From NCBI RefSeq assembly GCF_012726205.1, contig NZ_JAASAE010000007.1:197895-261894 (forward strand): DNA of 64,000 nt, read 5' to 3'. The notes under the pieces are model-generated. The model saw only the letters and a program-made list of their open reading frames with translations, ran no database searches and had not been told where the DNA came from. Positions 1 through 8,221 of the stretch are shown piece after piece; positions within the stretch are counted from its first letter, which is position 1; every line of letters begins with the position of its first letter. Made by a program: the position numbers and the translations under genes. The DNA comes from Rhodococcus sp. HNM0569. GTDB taxonomy: Bacteria > Actinomycetota > Actinomycetes > Mycobacteriales > Mycobacteriaceae.

Positions 1-69
1 GTCGGCGTCGTCGGCGGTGCGCGCGGCAGCGATCGCGGCACGGATCATGCGCTCGTCGTCGCGGCTCAT
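1..69 (-). CDS. tadA: tRNA(adenosine34) deaminase TadA, N-terminal fragment
   Basis: Only the first 23 codons are in the window; the gene continues past the left edge. The visible N-terminus starts at the ATG at 69-67 and reads MSRDDERMIRAAIAAA, matching the usual beginning of actinobacterial TadA. TadA converts A34 of tRNA-Arg(ACG) to inosine, and a tRNA-Arg(ACG) gene lies in this window at 14858-14930. The gene directly upstream on the same strand encodes the conserved TadA-associated protein, ending 13 bases before this start, so the two are probably cotranscribed. The catalytic zinc motif is outside the window, so the call rests on the N-terminus and on context. Confidence 0.7.
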   Translation of the reverse strand, partial: MSRDDERMIRAAIAAARTADDAD

Positions 70-82
70 CGGCGCGCCGACC

Positions 83-598
83 TCACTCCTGCGCGTCGAG
101 CACGGCCGACAGTTCGGCGTCGAACCCGAGCCGCTGCGCGATCATGGAGAACTGCTCGTCGGGGTACAGATCGGTGTCGCCGACGATGACCGCGAGCACG
201 GGCTCCGGCAGGCCGAGGTCGGCGAGGATGGTCAGGTCGCCTTCCTCCCACGGCTCGGTGTCGTCGATCTCGTCCGGGTCCAGATCGGGGATGTCGACGT
301 TGAGGCGTTCGAGGACGTCCGCGGCGATGTCGTAGTCGACGGCCGCCGTGGCGTCCGACAACAGCAGCCGCGTGCCTCCGGGAGCAGGGCGCACGATGAC
401 GAAGAACTCCTCGTCGACGTCGAGCAGGCCGAAGAATGCCCCCGGGCTGCGCAGGCCCAGCAGTTCGCGTTCGGCGTTCTCCAGACCGTCCAGCGCACGG
501 GCACCGAGAGCCTTGACCTTCCAGCGGCTGTCCTCGAACACGACTGCGACCGCGAACCCGTCCAGTTCGTCTTCGCGACCCGCCCGTTGTGCACTCAT
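83..598 (-). CDS. tRNA adenosine deaminase-associated protein
   Basis: This 171-residue acidic protein is the family annotated as 'tRNA adenosine deaminase-associated' (homologous to M. tuberculosis Rv3753c). I recognise the order FAVAVVFEDSRWKVKAL near the N-terminus, LLSDATAAVDYDIAADVL in the middle, and a very acidic DPDEIDDTEPWEEGDL stretch. No enzymatic motif is visible and its biochemical role is not established. It lies 13 bases upstream of tadA on the same strand, which is the basis of the family name. The ATG start at 598 faces tyrA across about 67 bases, so that gap should hold divergent promoters. Confidence 0.88.
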   Translation of the reverse strand: MSAQRAGREDELDGFAVAVVFEDSRWKVKALGARALDGLENAERELLGLRSPGAFFGLLDVDEEFFVIVRPAPGGTRLLLSDATAAVDYDIAADVLERLNVDIPDLDPDEIDDTEPWEEGDLTILADLGLPEPVLAVIVGDTDLYPDEQFSMIAQRLGFDAELSAVLDAQE

Positions 599-665
599 GG
601 GCGCAACGGTAGCCGCCGGGACGGCAGTTGATGAAGTCGATCACCGAATGTGTCAACCTGAAGCC

Positions 666-1628
666 GTGTCGAATCCGCGTTCCGTCGCTTCCACCACCCC
701 TCCCGTCTGCGTCCTCGGACTCGGCCTGATCGGCGGATCACTACTGCGCGCCGCGGTCCGCGCCGGGCGAAAGGGCTGGGGCTACAACCGTTCGGACGCC
801 ACCGCGGCGGCCGCACGTGAGGACGGATTCGATGCGAGCACCGACCTGAGGGCCGTGCTCGGGCGCGCCGAAGCGGAGTCTGCGCTCATCGTGATCGCCG
901 TGCCGATGCCCGCGGTCGACGCGACCCTCGACGCCATCGCCGAGTACGCGCCCAGCTGCCCCATCACCGACGTCGTGAGCGTGAAAGCGGCAGTGCTCGA
1001 AGCAGTTTCCGCGCACGGCATGTCGCCGAAATATGTCGGCGGGCATCCGATGGCGGGGACGTCCGCGTCGGGCTGGACCGTCGGGTCGGTCAACCTGTTC
1101 CGCGAGGCCGTGTGGGTGGTCGACACGCGGCACGACGTCGACCCGCACATCTGGCGGCAGGTCGCGCAACTCGCCCTCGACTGCGGCGCCGTCGTCGTGC
1201 CCGCCGAACCGGTCGAACACGACAGCGTCGTCGCCCGCATCTCGCACCTGCCACACCTGCTGGCCGAGACCCTCGCCGTGACGGGCGACGCGGGCGGCCC
1301 GCTGGCACTCGGCCTCGCGGCGGGCTCGTTCCGCGACGGCACCCGTGTCGCCGGCAGCTCGCCGACCCTCGTGCGCGCGATGTGCGAGGGGAACAGGGAC
1401 GCCCTGCTCGTGGCGCTCGACGAAGCACTCGCGCTGCTCACCGCCACCCGCGCGAGTCTCGACGCCGAGGCCAGCGTCGCCGATCTGGTCGACGCCGGGC
1501 ACGCCGCCCGAGGGCGCTACGACGAACAGACCCACTGGGAGATCGTCGGCATCGAACCCGGCAGCGACGACTGGGCCAAGCGACTCCAGGATGCAGGCAG
1601 GCGCGGCGGGCGCATCCGCCGCCTGTGA
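666..1628 (+). CDS. tyrA: prephenate dehydrogenase
   Basis: It catalyses NAD(P)+-dependent oxidative decarboxylation of prephenate to 4-hydroxyphenylpyruvate in tyrosine synthesis. From the GTG at 666 the product is 320 residues. A Rossmann dinucleotide motif GLGLIGGS sits at about residues 18-25, and the conserved active-site motif GGHPMAGT is at 125-132. The C-terminal half is the all-alpha dimerisation domain. No C-terminal ACT domain is evident, unlike some relatives. The reading frame is open far upstream, but that part overlaps the divergent TadA-associated gene and is not protein-like. An ATG at 648 is an alternative start giving six more residues. The aromatic/histidinol-phosphate aminotransferase at 16025 may act next in the same pathway. 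Confidence 0.93.
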   Translation: MSNPRSVASTTPPVCVLGLGLIGGSLLRAAVRAGRKGWGYNRSDATAAAAREDGFDASTDLRAVLGRAEAESALIVIAVPMPAVDATLDAIAEYAPSCPITDVVSVKAAVLEAVSAHGMSPKYVGGHPMAGTSASGWTVGSVNLFREAVWVVDTRHDVDPHIWRQVAQLALDCGAVVVPAEPVEHDSVVARISHLPHLLAETLAVTGDAGGPLALGLAAGSFRDGTRVAGSSPTLVRAMCEGNRDALLVALDEALALLTATRASLDAEASVADLVDAGHAARGRYDEQTHWEIVGIEPGSDDWAKRLQDAGRRGGRIRRL

Positions 1629-1643
1629 ACGAGGCCGTTCCCG

Positions 1644-2654
1644 TCAGGATCCGGCGTGCCTGCGTACCTCGAGCGACAGGTCGGGGAACCGGTTCATCGG
1701 CCGCTCGCCCTCGTCGTAGACGGTGTCGGGTGAGCCGATGATGAGCGGATCGGGCGTGCCGACCACGCGCTGATCCTTGTTGGTGTAGGCGAACTGGTCG
1801 AGCACCCAGCGCATCGCCTCGAGCCGGGACCGCTTCTTGTCGTTGGACTTCACGATCGTCCACGGCGCATGGGGGGTGTCGGTGTAGAACAGCATCGCGT
1901 CCTTGGCGTCGGTGTACTCGTCCCACTTGTCGAGCGACGCGAGGTCGGTGGGCGAGAGCTTCCACTGCTTGACGGGATCGGTGCTGCGCGCGAGGAAACG
2001 CGCATGCTGTTCTTCGCGGCCCACCGAGAACCAGAACTTGATCAGGTGGATGCCGGAGTTGACGAGCATGCGCTCGAACTCCGGTGCCGAGCGCGTGAAT
2101 TCGAGATATTCGCTGGGTGTGCAGTAACCCATGACGCGTTCGACGCCTGCCCGGTTGTACCACGAGCGGTCCATCAACACGATCTCCCCGGCTGCGGGCA
2201 GGTGCGCGACGTATCGCTGGAAGTACCACTGGGTGCGTTCGCGTTCGGTGGGCTTCTCGAGCGCGACGACGCGCGCACCGCGGGGATTGAGATGCTCGGT
2301 GAACCTCTTGATGGCACCGCCCTTGCCCGCCGCGTCGCGACCTTCGAAGATCAGGACGATCTTCTCGCCGTGCTCCTTGACCCACGCCTGCAGCTTGAGC
2401 ATCTCGATCTGCAATGCGCGCTTGCGCCGCTCGTACTGGCGCCTGCTCATCCTGGTGTCGTACGGATAGCCCTGCCGCCACGGCGCTTCGGGCCCGTCGT
2501 CGGAACGTTTCGGGCCCTTCTTGCGCAGCAGCTCGCCGATCTCGTCGATCTCGGGCGTGACGTCGATCTGCTCGGGCGTCGCCATCTCGAAATCGGGCTT
2601 GTCTCCGCGATCGGGCTTGCCTCCGCGCGCACGTGACGATCCGCTCATCGCCAC
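1644..2654 (-). CDS. ppk2: polyphosphate kinase 2 (PPK2 family)
   Basis: PPK2 enzymes transfer phosphate between polyphosphate and nucleotides, usually favouring NDP phosphorylation from polyP. The 336-residue product has a Walker A loop GRDAAGKGG at 105-113 and the lid/Walker B motif MDRSWYNR at about 161-168, as expected for a one-domain (class I) PPK2. The first 60 residues are a charged, probably disordered leader. A second ATG two codons in (2648) is an equally good start. The gene converges with tyrA, with only 15 bases between stops. No phosphatase or ppk1 is adjacent. Confidence 0.93.
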   Translation of the reverse strand: MAMSGSSRARGGKPDRGDKPDFEMATPEQIDVTPEIDEIGELLRKKGPKRSDDGPEAPWRQGYPYDTRMSRRQYERRKRALQIEMLKLQAWVKEHGEKIVLIFEGRDAAGKGGAIKRFTEHLNPRGARVVALEKPTERERTQWYFQRYVAHLPAAGEIVLMDRSWYNRAGVERVMGYCTPSEYLEFTRSAPEFERMLVNSGIHLIKFWFSVGREEQHARFLARSTDPVKQWKLSPTDLASLDKWDEYTDAKDAMLFYTDTPHAPWTIVKSNDKKRSRLEAMRWVLDQFAYTNKDQRVVGTPDPLIIGSPDTVYDEGERPMNRFPDLSLEVRRHAGS

Positions 2655-2705
2655 GAGACTACCGGGGCCGCGTCACCGGCCGAGGTGATTCGCGGACCGG
2701 TGGGG

Positions 2706-3293
2706 TCAGATGCGCTGGGCCAAGCCCGGGTAGTCGACGACGAAGCCCGCCGAGTCGACCGTGACCGACGAACTCGACACGGGCGACAGGACGTGGATGC
2801 CGTCGGCGCCGCTGCTGTAGGTGAGCGCTGCACCCTCGACGCGCAGGTCGAGCAGGTTGACGTAGACGACGGGCACCTGGACGTCCTCGGACTGCTCGTG
2901 CAGGCCGAGGCGCCGGATGGGCAGCGTGTTGAACAACGGGCTGAGCACGACGTCGACGTCGAGCGCGCCGTCGAACCGTGAGCGCTGGTGGTTGGCGCCG
3001 TTCTCGACCATCCACGTGCCCTCTTCGTCGCGGCTGATCGACATCTGCCGTTCGCCCGCCGCGACGGCGAGCCGCAACGAGAGCCTGCGCGTGACGCCCG
3101 CCTCGTCGGTGACCAGGTCGTAGGACGCGCTGAACGCGGGGTGCTCGCTGCTCTCGGCACCGATGATGCGGCCCGCGGCTTTGATGCGCTTGCCGACGAG
3201 CTGGACGCGGACCGACTCCATACGCGGCACCGTGTGGGCCCGCCAGGTCAGGACGGCGGGAAAGTTCGGGGCACCGGGGGCTGGGATGCTCAC
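2706..3293 (-). CDS. putative glycolipid-binding domain protein (PF06475-like)
   Basis: This 195-residue soluble protein opens with PAVLTWRAHTVPRMESVRV, typical of the putative glycolipid-binding family (DUF1089), whose structures show a beta-barrel like the lipoprotein localisation factors LolA/LolB. There is no signal peptide or transmembrane segment. Internal features include ASYDLVTDEAGVTRRLSL and a PLFNTLPIRRLGL stretch, both characteristic of the family. The biochemical function is not established; lipid or glycolipid binding is inferred from the fold. It lies between ppk2 and the antiporter on the same strand, with 50-70 base gaps, so it may be transcribed separately or as a loose operon. 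Confidence 0.8.
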   Translation of the reverse strand: MSIPAPGAPNFPAVLTWRAHTVPRMESVRVQLVGKRIKAAGRIIGAESSEHPAFSASYDLVTDEAGVTRRLSLRLAVAAGERQMSISRDEEGTWMVENGANHQRSRFDGALDVDVVLSPLFNTLPIRRLGLHEQSEDVQVPVVYVNLLDLRVEGAALTYSSGADGIHVLSPVSSSSVTVDSAGFVVDYPGLAQRI

Positions 3294-3360
3294 CTGCTCT
3301 ACGGTATGCGAACCCGAGCCCGTGCGTGGGGCCGGGCCGCCGATACAGGCACGTGTGTCG

Positions 3361-4962
3361 TCAGTGCCGCGCCGTGAAGGTGTCGTTCGCGGACGCGAGG
3401 CGGTCGAGCCGTTCCAGGACGCGATCGGCCACCTGCGGATCCTGGCCGCGTTCGCTGCGGGCCCGCACCACCTCGGCCCGTGCCGCTTCGAGCGCGGACT
3501 GCTGGAGTTCGAGCATCTCGCGGCGCCTGCGCACGAGCGCCTGCACGTGCTCGTTGTACTCCTGGGTGTGATCGCCCGCCCTTCCCTCGGGGTCGCCGTG
3601 CGCGACGTGGTCTTCGTCGGTCATCCGCTCGTACAGCGCGCGCACGCGCGTGACGACCTCGGGCGGCAGCGAATCCGACGCGCCCGCGACGACGCCGAGG
3701 GCGGCGGTGCGGGCCCGGTGCGCGAGGCCCGCCTCGGCCTTCGCCTCGGCGTCGGCGACATCGGAGACGCCGAGTGTGCGCACGAGCCACGGCAGCGTCA
3801 GGCCCGGCAGGATCATGCTCATCACGAGCACCATCGCCGCGATCACCACCGCCTCCGACCGGTACGGGAAATCCGCGGGGAGGCTGAGCGCGAGCGCCAG
3901 CGTGACGAGACCGCGCATGCCGCACCACGTCATCACGACCACCTCCCGCATCGACGCGGGCGCCGCGGTGCCGTCGCCGCGTTTGCGCAGGTACACGCTC
4001 GTGAGCCACATCCACACGAATCGCACGGCCAGCAGCACGAGCCCGACGATCACGCCGTGCCAGACCATGGTCCACACGTCGGCGCCCGCATCCTCGATGA
4101 TCTGCCGGAAGTCGAGGCCGATGAGCCCGAACGCGAGCCCCGTCACCATCAGTTCGGCGACACCCCAGAAGGACGACGACGCGAGCCGGTCCTCGGGGTC
4201 GAGCGCCGCCTCGGACGACGCGACCTGCACCGCCGCGATGACGACCGCGATGACGCCCGACGCGTGGATCTCCTCGGCGAGCAGGTAGACGACGAACGGC
4301 ACGACGAGCGTGAAGCCGGCCCGGCCGATGCCGTCGACGATGTGCACGGTGACCCAGTTCGCGAGCCAGCCCGCGACGAAGCCCAGCACGACCGCGGCGC
4401 CCGCGGTGTAGAGGAACTCGAGCCCTTCGAGCCCGTAGTCGACGTCGCGGCCTGCGACGGTTGCGGCGATCGCCGCCTGGAATGCGACGAGCGCGGCCGC
4501 GTCGTTGAACAGGCCTTCGGTCTGCAGTGCGCTGACGATGCGGCGCGGGATGCCGACGGGCTCGGCGACGGCCTCGACGGCGACCGGGTCGGGCGGTGCG
4601 GCCATCGCGCCGATCGCGATCGCGGCGGCCACGGCGATGCCGGGCAGCAGGATCCACGCGGTCCACGTGACGGCGACCGTGGTGAGCACGACGAGACCGA
4701 TGGAGTGGAATGCGATGACCTGCCAGTGCGCGCGGAACATCGACCACGACGTGCGGCGCGCGAGCGCCCACAACAGCGGCGGCAGGAAGATCGGGAGGAT
4801 CAGCTCGGGTTCGAGGGCGACGTGCGGGATGCCCGGCAGGAACGCCGCGGCGCCCGCGACGAGCGTGAGCAGCACCGGCCACGGCACGTCGAACCGGTCG
4901 CCGAGACCGACGACGAGCACCGTGACGAGCATGAGCCCGATCACCACGAGAAGCTGATCCAC
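3361..4962 (-). CDS. Na+/H+ antiporter, CPA1 family
   Basis: A 533-residue integral membrane protein with about 12 hydrophobic segments over residues 1-420, followed by a cytoplasmic tail of about 110 charged, coiled-coil-like residues. The CPA1 ion-binding segment is recognisable as EGLFNDAAALVAF near residue 170 (the family usually has ESLxNDxxALV; here Gly and Phe are seen), and the later conserved WxGMRG signature is present as WCGMRGLVTLALA. The start is a GTG preceded by GGAGGG on the minus strand. Predicted role: exchange of Na+ (or K+) for H+ across the membrane in pH or ion homeostasis. The exact cation cannot be deduced. Confidence 0.9.
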   Translation of the reverse strand: MDQLLVVIGLMLVTVLVVGLGDRFDVPWPVLLTLVAGAAAFLPGIPHVALEPELILPIFLPPLLWALARRTSWSMFRAHWQVIAFHSIGLVVLTTVAVTWTAWILLPGIAVAAAIAIGAMAAPPDPVAVEAVAEPVGIPRRIVSALQTEGLFNDAAALVAFQAAIAATVAGRDVDYGLEGLEFLYTAGAAVVLGFVAGWLANWVTVHIVDGIGRAGFTLVVPFVVYLLAEEIHASGVIAVVIAAVQVASSEAALDPEDRLASSSFWGVAELMVTGLAFGLIGLDFRQIIEDAGADVWTMVWHGVIVGLVLLAVRFVWMWLTSVYLRKRGDGTAAPASMREVVVMTWCGMRGLVTLALALSLPADFPYRSEAVVIAAMVLVMSMILPGLTLPWLVRTLGVSDVADAEAKAEAGLAHRARTAALGVVAGASDSLPPEVVTRVRALYERMTDEDHVAHGDPEGRAGDHTQEYNEHVQALVRRRREMLELQQSALEAARAEVVRARSERGQDPQVADRVLERLDRLASANDTFTARH

Positions 4963-5101
4963 TGGCGTTTCCCTCCTGTCCCGCGTCCTCCCACGCAGGT
5001 CGACCGCCGGACGAGCTTTTCACATCCGGACAATCCGGCGATCGGTGCCCGCCGCGTCGCGGGTCGTGGTCGGGAACGGCCCGATTCTCGAGTAACGTTC
5101 A

Positions 5102-5118
5102 ATTCCCGATTGGGGAAT
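5102..5118. promoter_or_regulatory. 17-bp palindrome upstream of the DNA methyltransferase gene
   Basis: ATTCCC (5102-5107) and GGGAAT (5113-5118) form a perfect 6-bp inverted repeat around GATTG. It lies about 30 bases upstream of the preferred GTG start of the methyltransferase, in the short gap between the divergent antiporter and methyltransferase genes. Position and symmetry suit an operator or a methylation-sensitive autoregulatory site, but no regulator gene of the C-protein type is adjacent, so function is inferred only. Confidence 0.4.
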
Positions 5119-5146
5119 GGCCCATCGGTTCGTGAGAGAGGGTGCC

Positions 5147-6310
5147 GTGACGTCGACCGGGAGCATGGTGGGCTTGTTCGCCGGCATCGGCGGACTCGAG
5201 CTCGGCCTCCGCGACCACGGGTGGACCACGGAACTGCTGTGCGAGATCGACCCCGGCGCGCAGGCGGTGCTGCGCAACCGGTTCGCCGACACCCCCCTGC
5301 ACACCGATGTGACGCGGCTGCGGTCGCTGCCCGGCTCGATCGACCTGGTCGCGGCCGGGTTCCCGTGCCAGGACCTGTCGCAGGCGGGCCGCACCGCGGG
5401 CATCACGGGCACGCGCTCGAGCCTCGTCGACGAGGTGTTCCGGCTCGTGCGGCGCAAGAAGGGCCCGCGCTGGCTGCTGATCGAGAACGTGCCGTTCATG
5501 CTGCAACTCGGCCGCGGCGCGGCGATGCGGCACATCACGTCCGCGCTGGAAGACCTCGGCTACGCGTGGGCGTACCGGGTGGTCGACGCGCGCGCGTTCG
5601 GCCTGCCGCAGCGGCGTCAGCGGGTGCTGATGCTCGCGTCGCGCACCGACGATCCGCGCACGGTGCTGTTCGGCGAGGACGCGGGGGAACGGCCCGAGGG
5701 CGACGCCGCCGATCACCCGTGCGGCTTCTACTGGACCGAGGGCACCCGCGGGCTCGGCTGGGCCGTCAACGCCGTCCCGACCCTCAAAGGCGGTTCGTCG
5801 GTCGGCATCGCGAGCCCGCCCGCGGTGCGTCTGCCGTCGGGCGAGATCGTCACTCCCGGCATTGTCGGCGCCGAGCGGCTGCAGGGCTTCGACCCCGAAT
5901 GGACGCTGCCCGCGACCACCGACGGCGGCCTGCGCGCGGGGCACCGCTGGAAGCTCGTGGGCAACGCCGTGAGCGTGCGCATGGCGAGCTGGGTGGGTTC
6001 GCGGCTCGACGCGCCGCGCGAGTTCACCGCCGACTACCAGTCGCCGCTCGCGCCGGGCGATCCGTGGCCGAGCGCGGCGTGGGGCCGCGACCGGGTCGCC
6101 TTCCGCGTGCACACGTCGACGTGGCCCGTGCAGGAACCGTACGAAGACCTCGCGGGTTTCCTCGGGGATGCGCGACTGCTGTCGGCGCGCGCGACGGCCG
6201 GCTTCCTCAAGCGCGCCCGCATGGGCAATCTCCGTTTCGCGCCCGGCTTCATCGACGACGTCGAGAGCCACCTCGCGCGGATGGGCGGCTTCCCGGAAGC
6301 GGCCGCGTAG
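5147..6310 (+). CDS. DNA (cytosine-5) methyltransferase
   Basis: It transfers a methyl group from SAM to C5 of cytosine in a specific DNA sequence. Counting from the GTG at 5147 (387 residues), motif I is GLFAGIGG at 9-16, the catalytic PCQ loop of motif IV has Cys at about 74, motif VI ENV is at 113-115, motif VIII QRRQR at 155-159 and motif X GNAV at 272-275. About 107 residues follow motif X, an unusual C-terminal extension. The GTG start is chosen because GAGAGAGG lies just before it; the ATG at 5117 overlaps a palindrome and has no good ribosome site. The vsr gene follows after 12 bases. No restriction endonuclease gene is adjacent, so this is an orphan methyltransferase by what the window shows. 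Target sequence unknown. Confidence 0.93.
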   Translation: MTSTGSMVGLFAGIGGLELGLRDHGWTTELLCEIDPGAQAVLRNRFADTPLHTDVTRLRSLPGSIDLVAAGFPCQDLSQAGRTAGITGTRSSLVDEVFRLVRRKKGPRWLLIENVPFMLQLGRGAAMRHITSALEDLGYAWAYRVVDARAFGLPQRRQRVLMLASRTDDPRTVLFGEDAGERPEGDAADHPCGFYWTEGTRGLGWAVNAVPTLKGGSSVGIASPPAVRLPSGEIVTPGIVGAERLQGFDPEWTLPATTDGGLRAGHRWKLVGNAVSVRMASWVGSRLDAPREFTADYQSPLAPGDPWPSAAWGRDRVAFRVHTSTWPVQEPYEDLAGFLGDARLLSARATAGFLKRARMGNLRFAPGFIDDVESHLARMGGFPEAAA

Positions 6311-6322
6311 CGGGGGCGCCGC

Positions 6323-6745
6323 ATGCCGTCCACCGACCCCGCCACGAGCGCGCGCATGGCGCGTCAGCGCCGCCGCGACACCGCGCCCGAGGTCGCCCTC
6401 CGCCGCGAACTGCACCGCCGGGGGCTGCGCTATTTCGTCGACCGCGCGCCGATCCGGGGTGTGCGCAGGCGCGCGGACGTCGTCTTCCCCGGACGCAAGG
6501 TCGCGGTGTTCGTCGACGGCTGTTTCTGGCACAGCTGCCCGCAGCACGCGACGCACCCCAAGAACAACGCGCAGTGGTGGACCGACAAGCTCGCGGCGAA
6601 TGTCACGCGCGACCGCGACACGGATGCGCGGCTGCGTGAGCAGGGCTGGCAGGTCGTCCGCGTGTGGGAGCACGAGGCGCCGCAGGGCGCCGCCGATCGC
6701 GTCGAGGCCGCCGTGCGCGGCACCGGAGAAGCAGCCGACGCATGA
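6323..6745 (+). CDS. vsr: very short patch repair endonuclease Vsr
   Basis: Vsr nicks DNA 5' of the T in T:G mismatches that arise when 5-methylcytosine is deaminated, starting repair back to C:G. The 140-residue product has the family pattern: an N-terminal RRRDTAPEVALRREL helix, the catalytic Asp in RRRADVVFPG (about residue 52), FVDGCFWHSCPQH at 63-75, and a C-terminal LREQGWQVVRVWEHE. It is 12 bases downstream of the cytosine methyltransferase in the same direction, the standard Dcm-Vsr partnership, and probably recognises the same sequence. Length is normal for the family. Confidence 0.95.
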   Translation: MPSTDPATSARMARQRRRDTAPEVALRRELHRRGLRYFVDRAPIRGVRRRADVVFPGRKVAVFVDGCFWHSCPQHATHPKNNAQWWTDKLAANVTRDRDTDARLREQGWQVVRVWEHEAPQGAADRVEAAVRGTGEAADA

Positions 6746-6805
6746 ACTGCAGACCTGGGGGGTATCCGTGATCGGGACAGGATCCCCGAACGGGAAGGGC
6801 TGAGC

Positions 6806-7855
6806 ATGAAGGCACTGCAGTACCGCAAGGTGGGCGAGCCCCCGGAGATCGTGGAGATCGACAAGCCGAAGCCCGGACCGGGCCAGGTGCTGCTGCAGGT
6901 CACCGCCGCCGGCGCGTGCCATTCCGACGACTTCGTCCTCAAGGCGCCGGAAGGCCAGTTCCCGTATCCGCTCCCGATGACACTGGGCCACGAAGGCGCC
7001 GGGCGGGTCGTCGAACTCGGTGAGGGCACCGAGGGCGTCGCGGGCATCGAGGTGGGTGCGAATGTCGTCGTCTACGGACCGTGGGGCTGCGGCACGTGCT
7101 GGTTCTGCGCCCAGGGCCTCGAGAACTACTGCTCGCGCGCGGCGGACCTGGGCATCTACCCGCCCGGCCTGGGCTCGCCCGGCGCGATGGCCGAGTACAT
7201 GATCGTCGACTCGCCTCGGCATCTCGTGCCGATCGGCGACCTCGACCCGGTCGCGACGGTGCCGCTCACCGACGCGGGCCTGACGCCGTACCACGCGATC
7301 AAGCTGTCGCTGCCGAAGATCGTGGCGGGCACCGACGTCGTCGTGATCGGCTCCGGCGGCCTCGGCCACGTCGCGATCCAGTTGCTGCGCCATCTGACGC
7401 CCGCGCGGGTGATCGCGCTCGACGTCACCGAGGAGAAGCTCGAGTTCGCGAAGTCGGTGGGCGCACACGAGGCAGTGTTGTCCGACGCCAATGCGGTCGA
7501 GGCGGTCCGCAAGATCACCGGCCCGGCGGGTGCACGCGCGGTGTTCGACTTCGTCGGCTACCAGCCCACGATCGACACCGCGCTCGGCGTCGTGGGCACG
7601 CAGGGCGACGTCACGATCGTGGGTATCGGCGACGGCGTCGCACACGCCCGGATCGGCTTCTTCGGACAGCCCTACGAGGTGGCCGCGCGCACCCCGTACT
7701 GGGGCAGCAGGCCCGAGCTGATCGAGCTGATCGCACTCGCCCACGAGGGCGTTCTCGACGTCGCGACCGAGACGTTCTCGCTGGACGACGCCCCGGAGGC
7801 GTATCGCAGGCTCTCGGCGAACGAGCTGCGTGGTCGCGCGGTGATCGTGCCGTAA
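6806..7855 (+). CDS. zinc-dependent secondary alcohol dehydrogenase (ADH-A type)
   Basis: A 349-residue medium-chain dehydrogenase/reductase that interconverts (secondary) alcohols and ketones with NAD+. Catalytic zinc ligands are Cys38 in GACHSDD and His62-Glu63 in LGHEG; structural zinc cysteines lie at about 95, 98, 101 and 109 in GPWGCGTCWFC and ENYC. The cofactor loop is VVIGSGGLGHV, near residue 175. Several segments (LGIYPPGLGSPG, AEYMIVDSPRHLVPIGDLDPV) are nearly those of Rhodococcus ruber ADH-A, known for broad ketone reduction. The ATG at 6806 follows GGGAAGGGCTGAGC. The gene stands alone, with a hairpin terminator just after the stop. Physiological substrate unknown. Confidence 0.92.
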   Translation: MKALQYRKVGEPPEIVEIDKPKPGPGQVLLQVTAAGACHSDDFVLKAPEGQFPYPLPMTLGHEGAGRVVELGEGTEGVAGIEVGANVVVYGPWGCGTCWFCAQGLENYCSRAADLGIYPPGLGSPGAMAEYMIVDSPRHLVPIGDLDPVATVPLTDAGLTPYHAIKLSLPKIVAGTDVVVIGSGGLGHVAIQLLRHLTPARVIALDVTEEKLEFAKSVGAHEAVLSDANAVEAVRKITGPAGARAVFDFVGYQPTIDTALGVVGTQGDVTIVGIGDGVAHARIGFFGQPYEVAARTPYWGSRPELIELIALAHEGVLDVATETFSLDDAPEAYRRLSANELRGRAVIVP

Positions 7856-7882
7856 ACGGGCACTCGTGACTTCTCACAAGGC

Positions 7883-7909
7883 GGCGCCGTCCCCGTCGAG
7901 GACGGCGCC
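7883..7909. terminator. bidirectional hairpin terminator
   Basis: GGCGCCGTCC (7883-7892) and GGACGGCGCC (7900-7909) form a perfect 10-bp stem with a 7-base loop, between the stop of the alcohol dehydrogenase and the stop of the convergent gene at 7922. There is no strong T-tract, as is common for actinobacterial terminators. Confidence 0.75.
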
Positions 7910-7921
7910 GGTGCGTGGGCG

Positions 7922-8221
7922 TCAGGCGCGACGCGAGCGCAGTTCGGAAATGCAGATGAACTTGTGGACGCCGACCTCGCGGGCTGCCTCCACCTGATCG
8001 CTCGCCCTCAGCTCGCGTTCGCGGGCGAACAGCGATTCGACGAGCATCTCGAGCTCGCGGGTGTCCATCACGCACACCGACTGGAAGATCGGGCCCGTGG
8101 TGCCGTCGGCCCGCGCCGCCGCTTCGCCGGCGCTCCAGCGCCCACGCGGCGTGGCGACCAGCGTCGCGACAGCCATGACCAAGGTGCCCACCGTGAGGCT
8201 CACGGCTATCGCGGTGCTCAT
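7922..8221 (-). CDS. hypothetical protein with one N-terminal membrane segment
   Basis: From the ATG at 8221 the product is 99 residues: a hydrophobic segment MSTAIAVSLTVGTLVMAVAT, then a charged domain with MDTRELEMLVESLFARERELR and ending in CISELRSRRA. The frame stays open upstream to a possible start at 8452, but that extension is of low quality and is not preferred. I do not recognise a family. It could be an anchored cytoplasmic protein or a secreted one if the first segment is a signal peptide. It converges on the alcohol dehydrogenase across a shared terminator. Confidence 0.5.
   Translation of the reverse strand: MSTAIAVSLTVGTLVMAVATLVATPRGRWSAGEAAARADGTTGPIFQSVCVMDTRELEMLVESLFARERELRASDQVEAAREVGVHKFICISELRSRRA

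Noticed and set aside
3163..6639. A very long plus-strand open frame of more than 1100 codons spanning the antiporter and methyltransferase genes.
   Set aside because: It runs antisense to the antiporter and out of frame with the methyltransferase, is rich in Arg/His/Asp repeats, and has no domain features; it is a GC-bias shadow.
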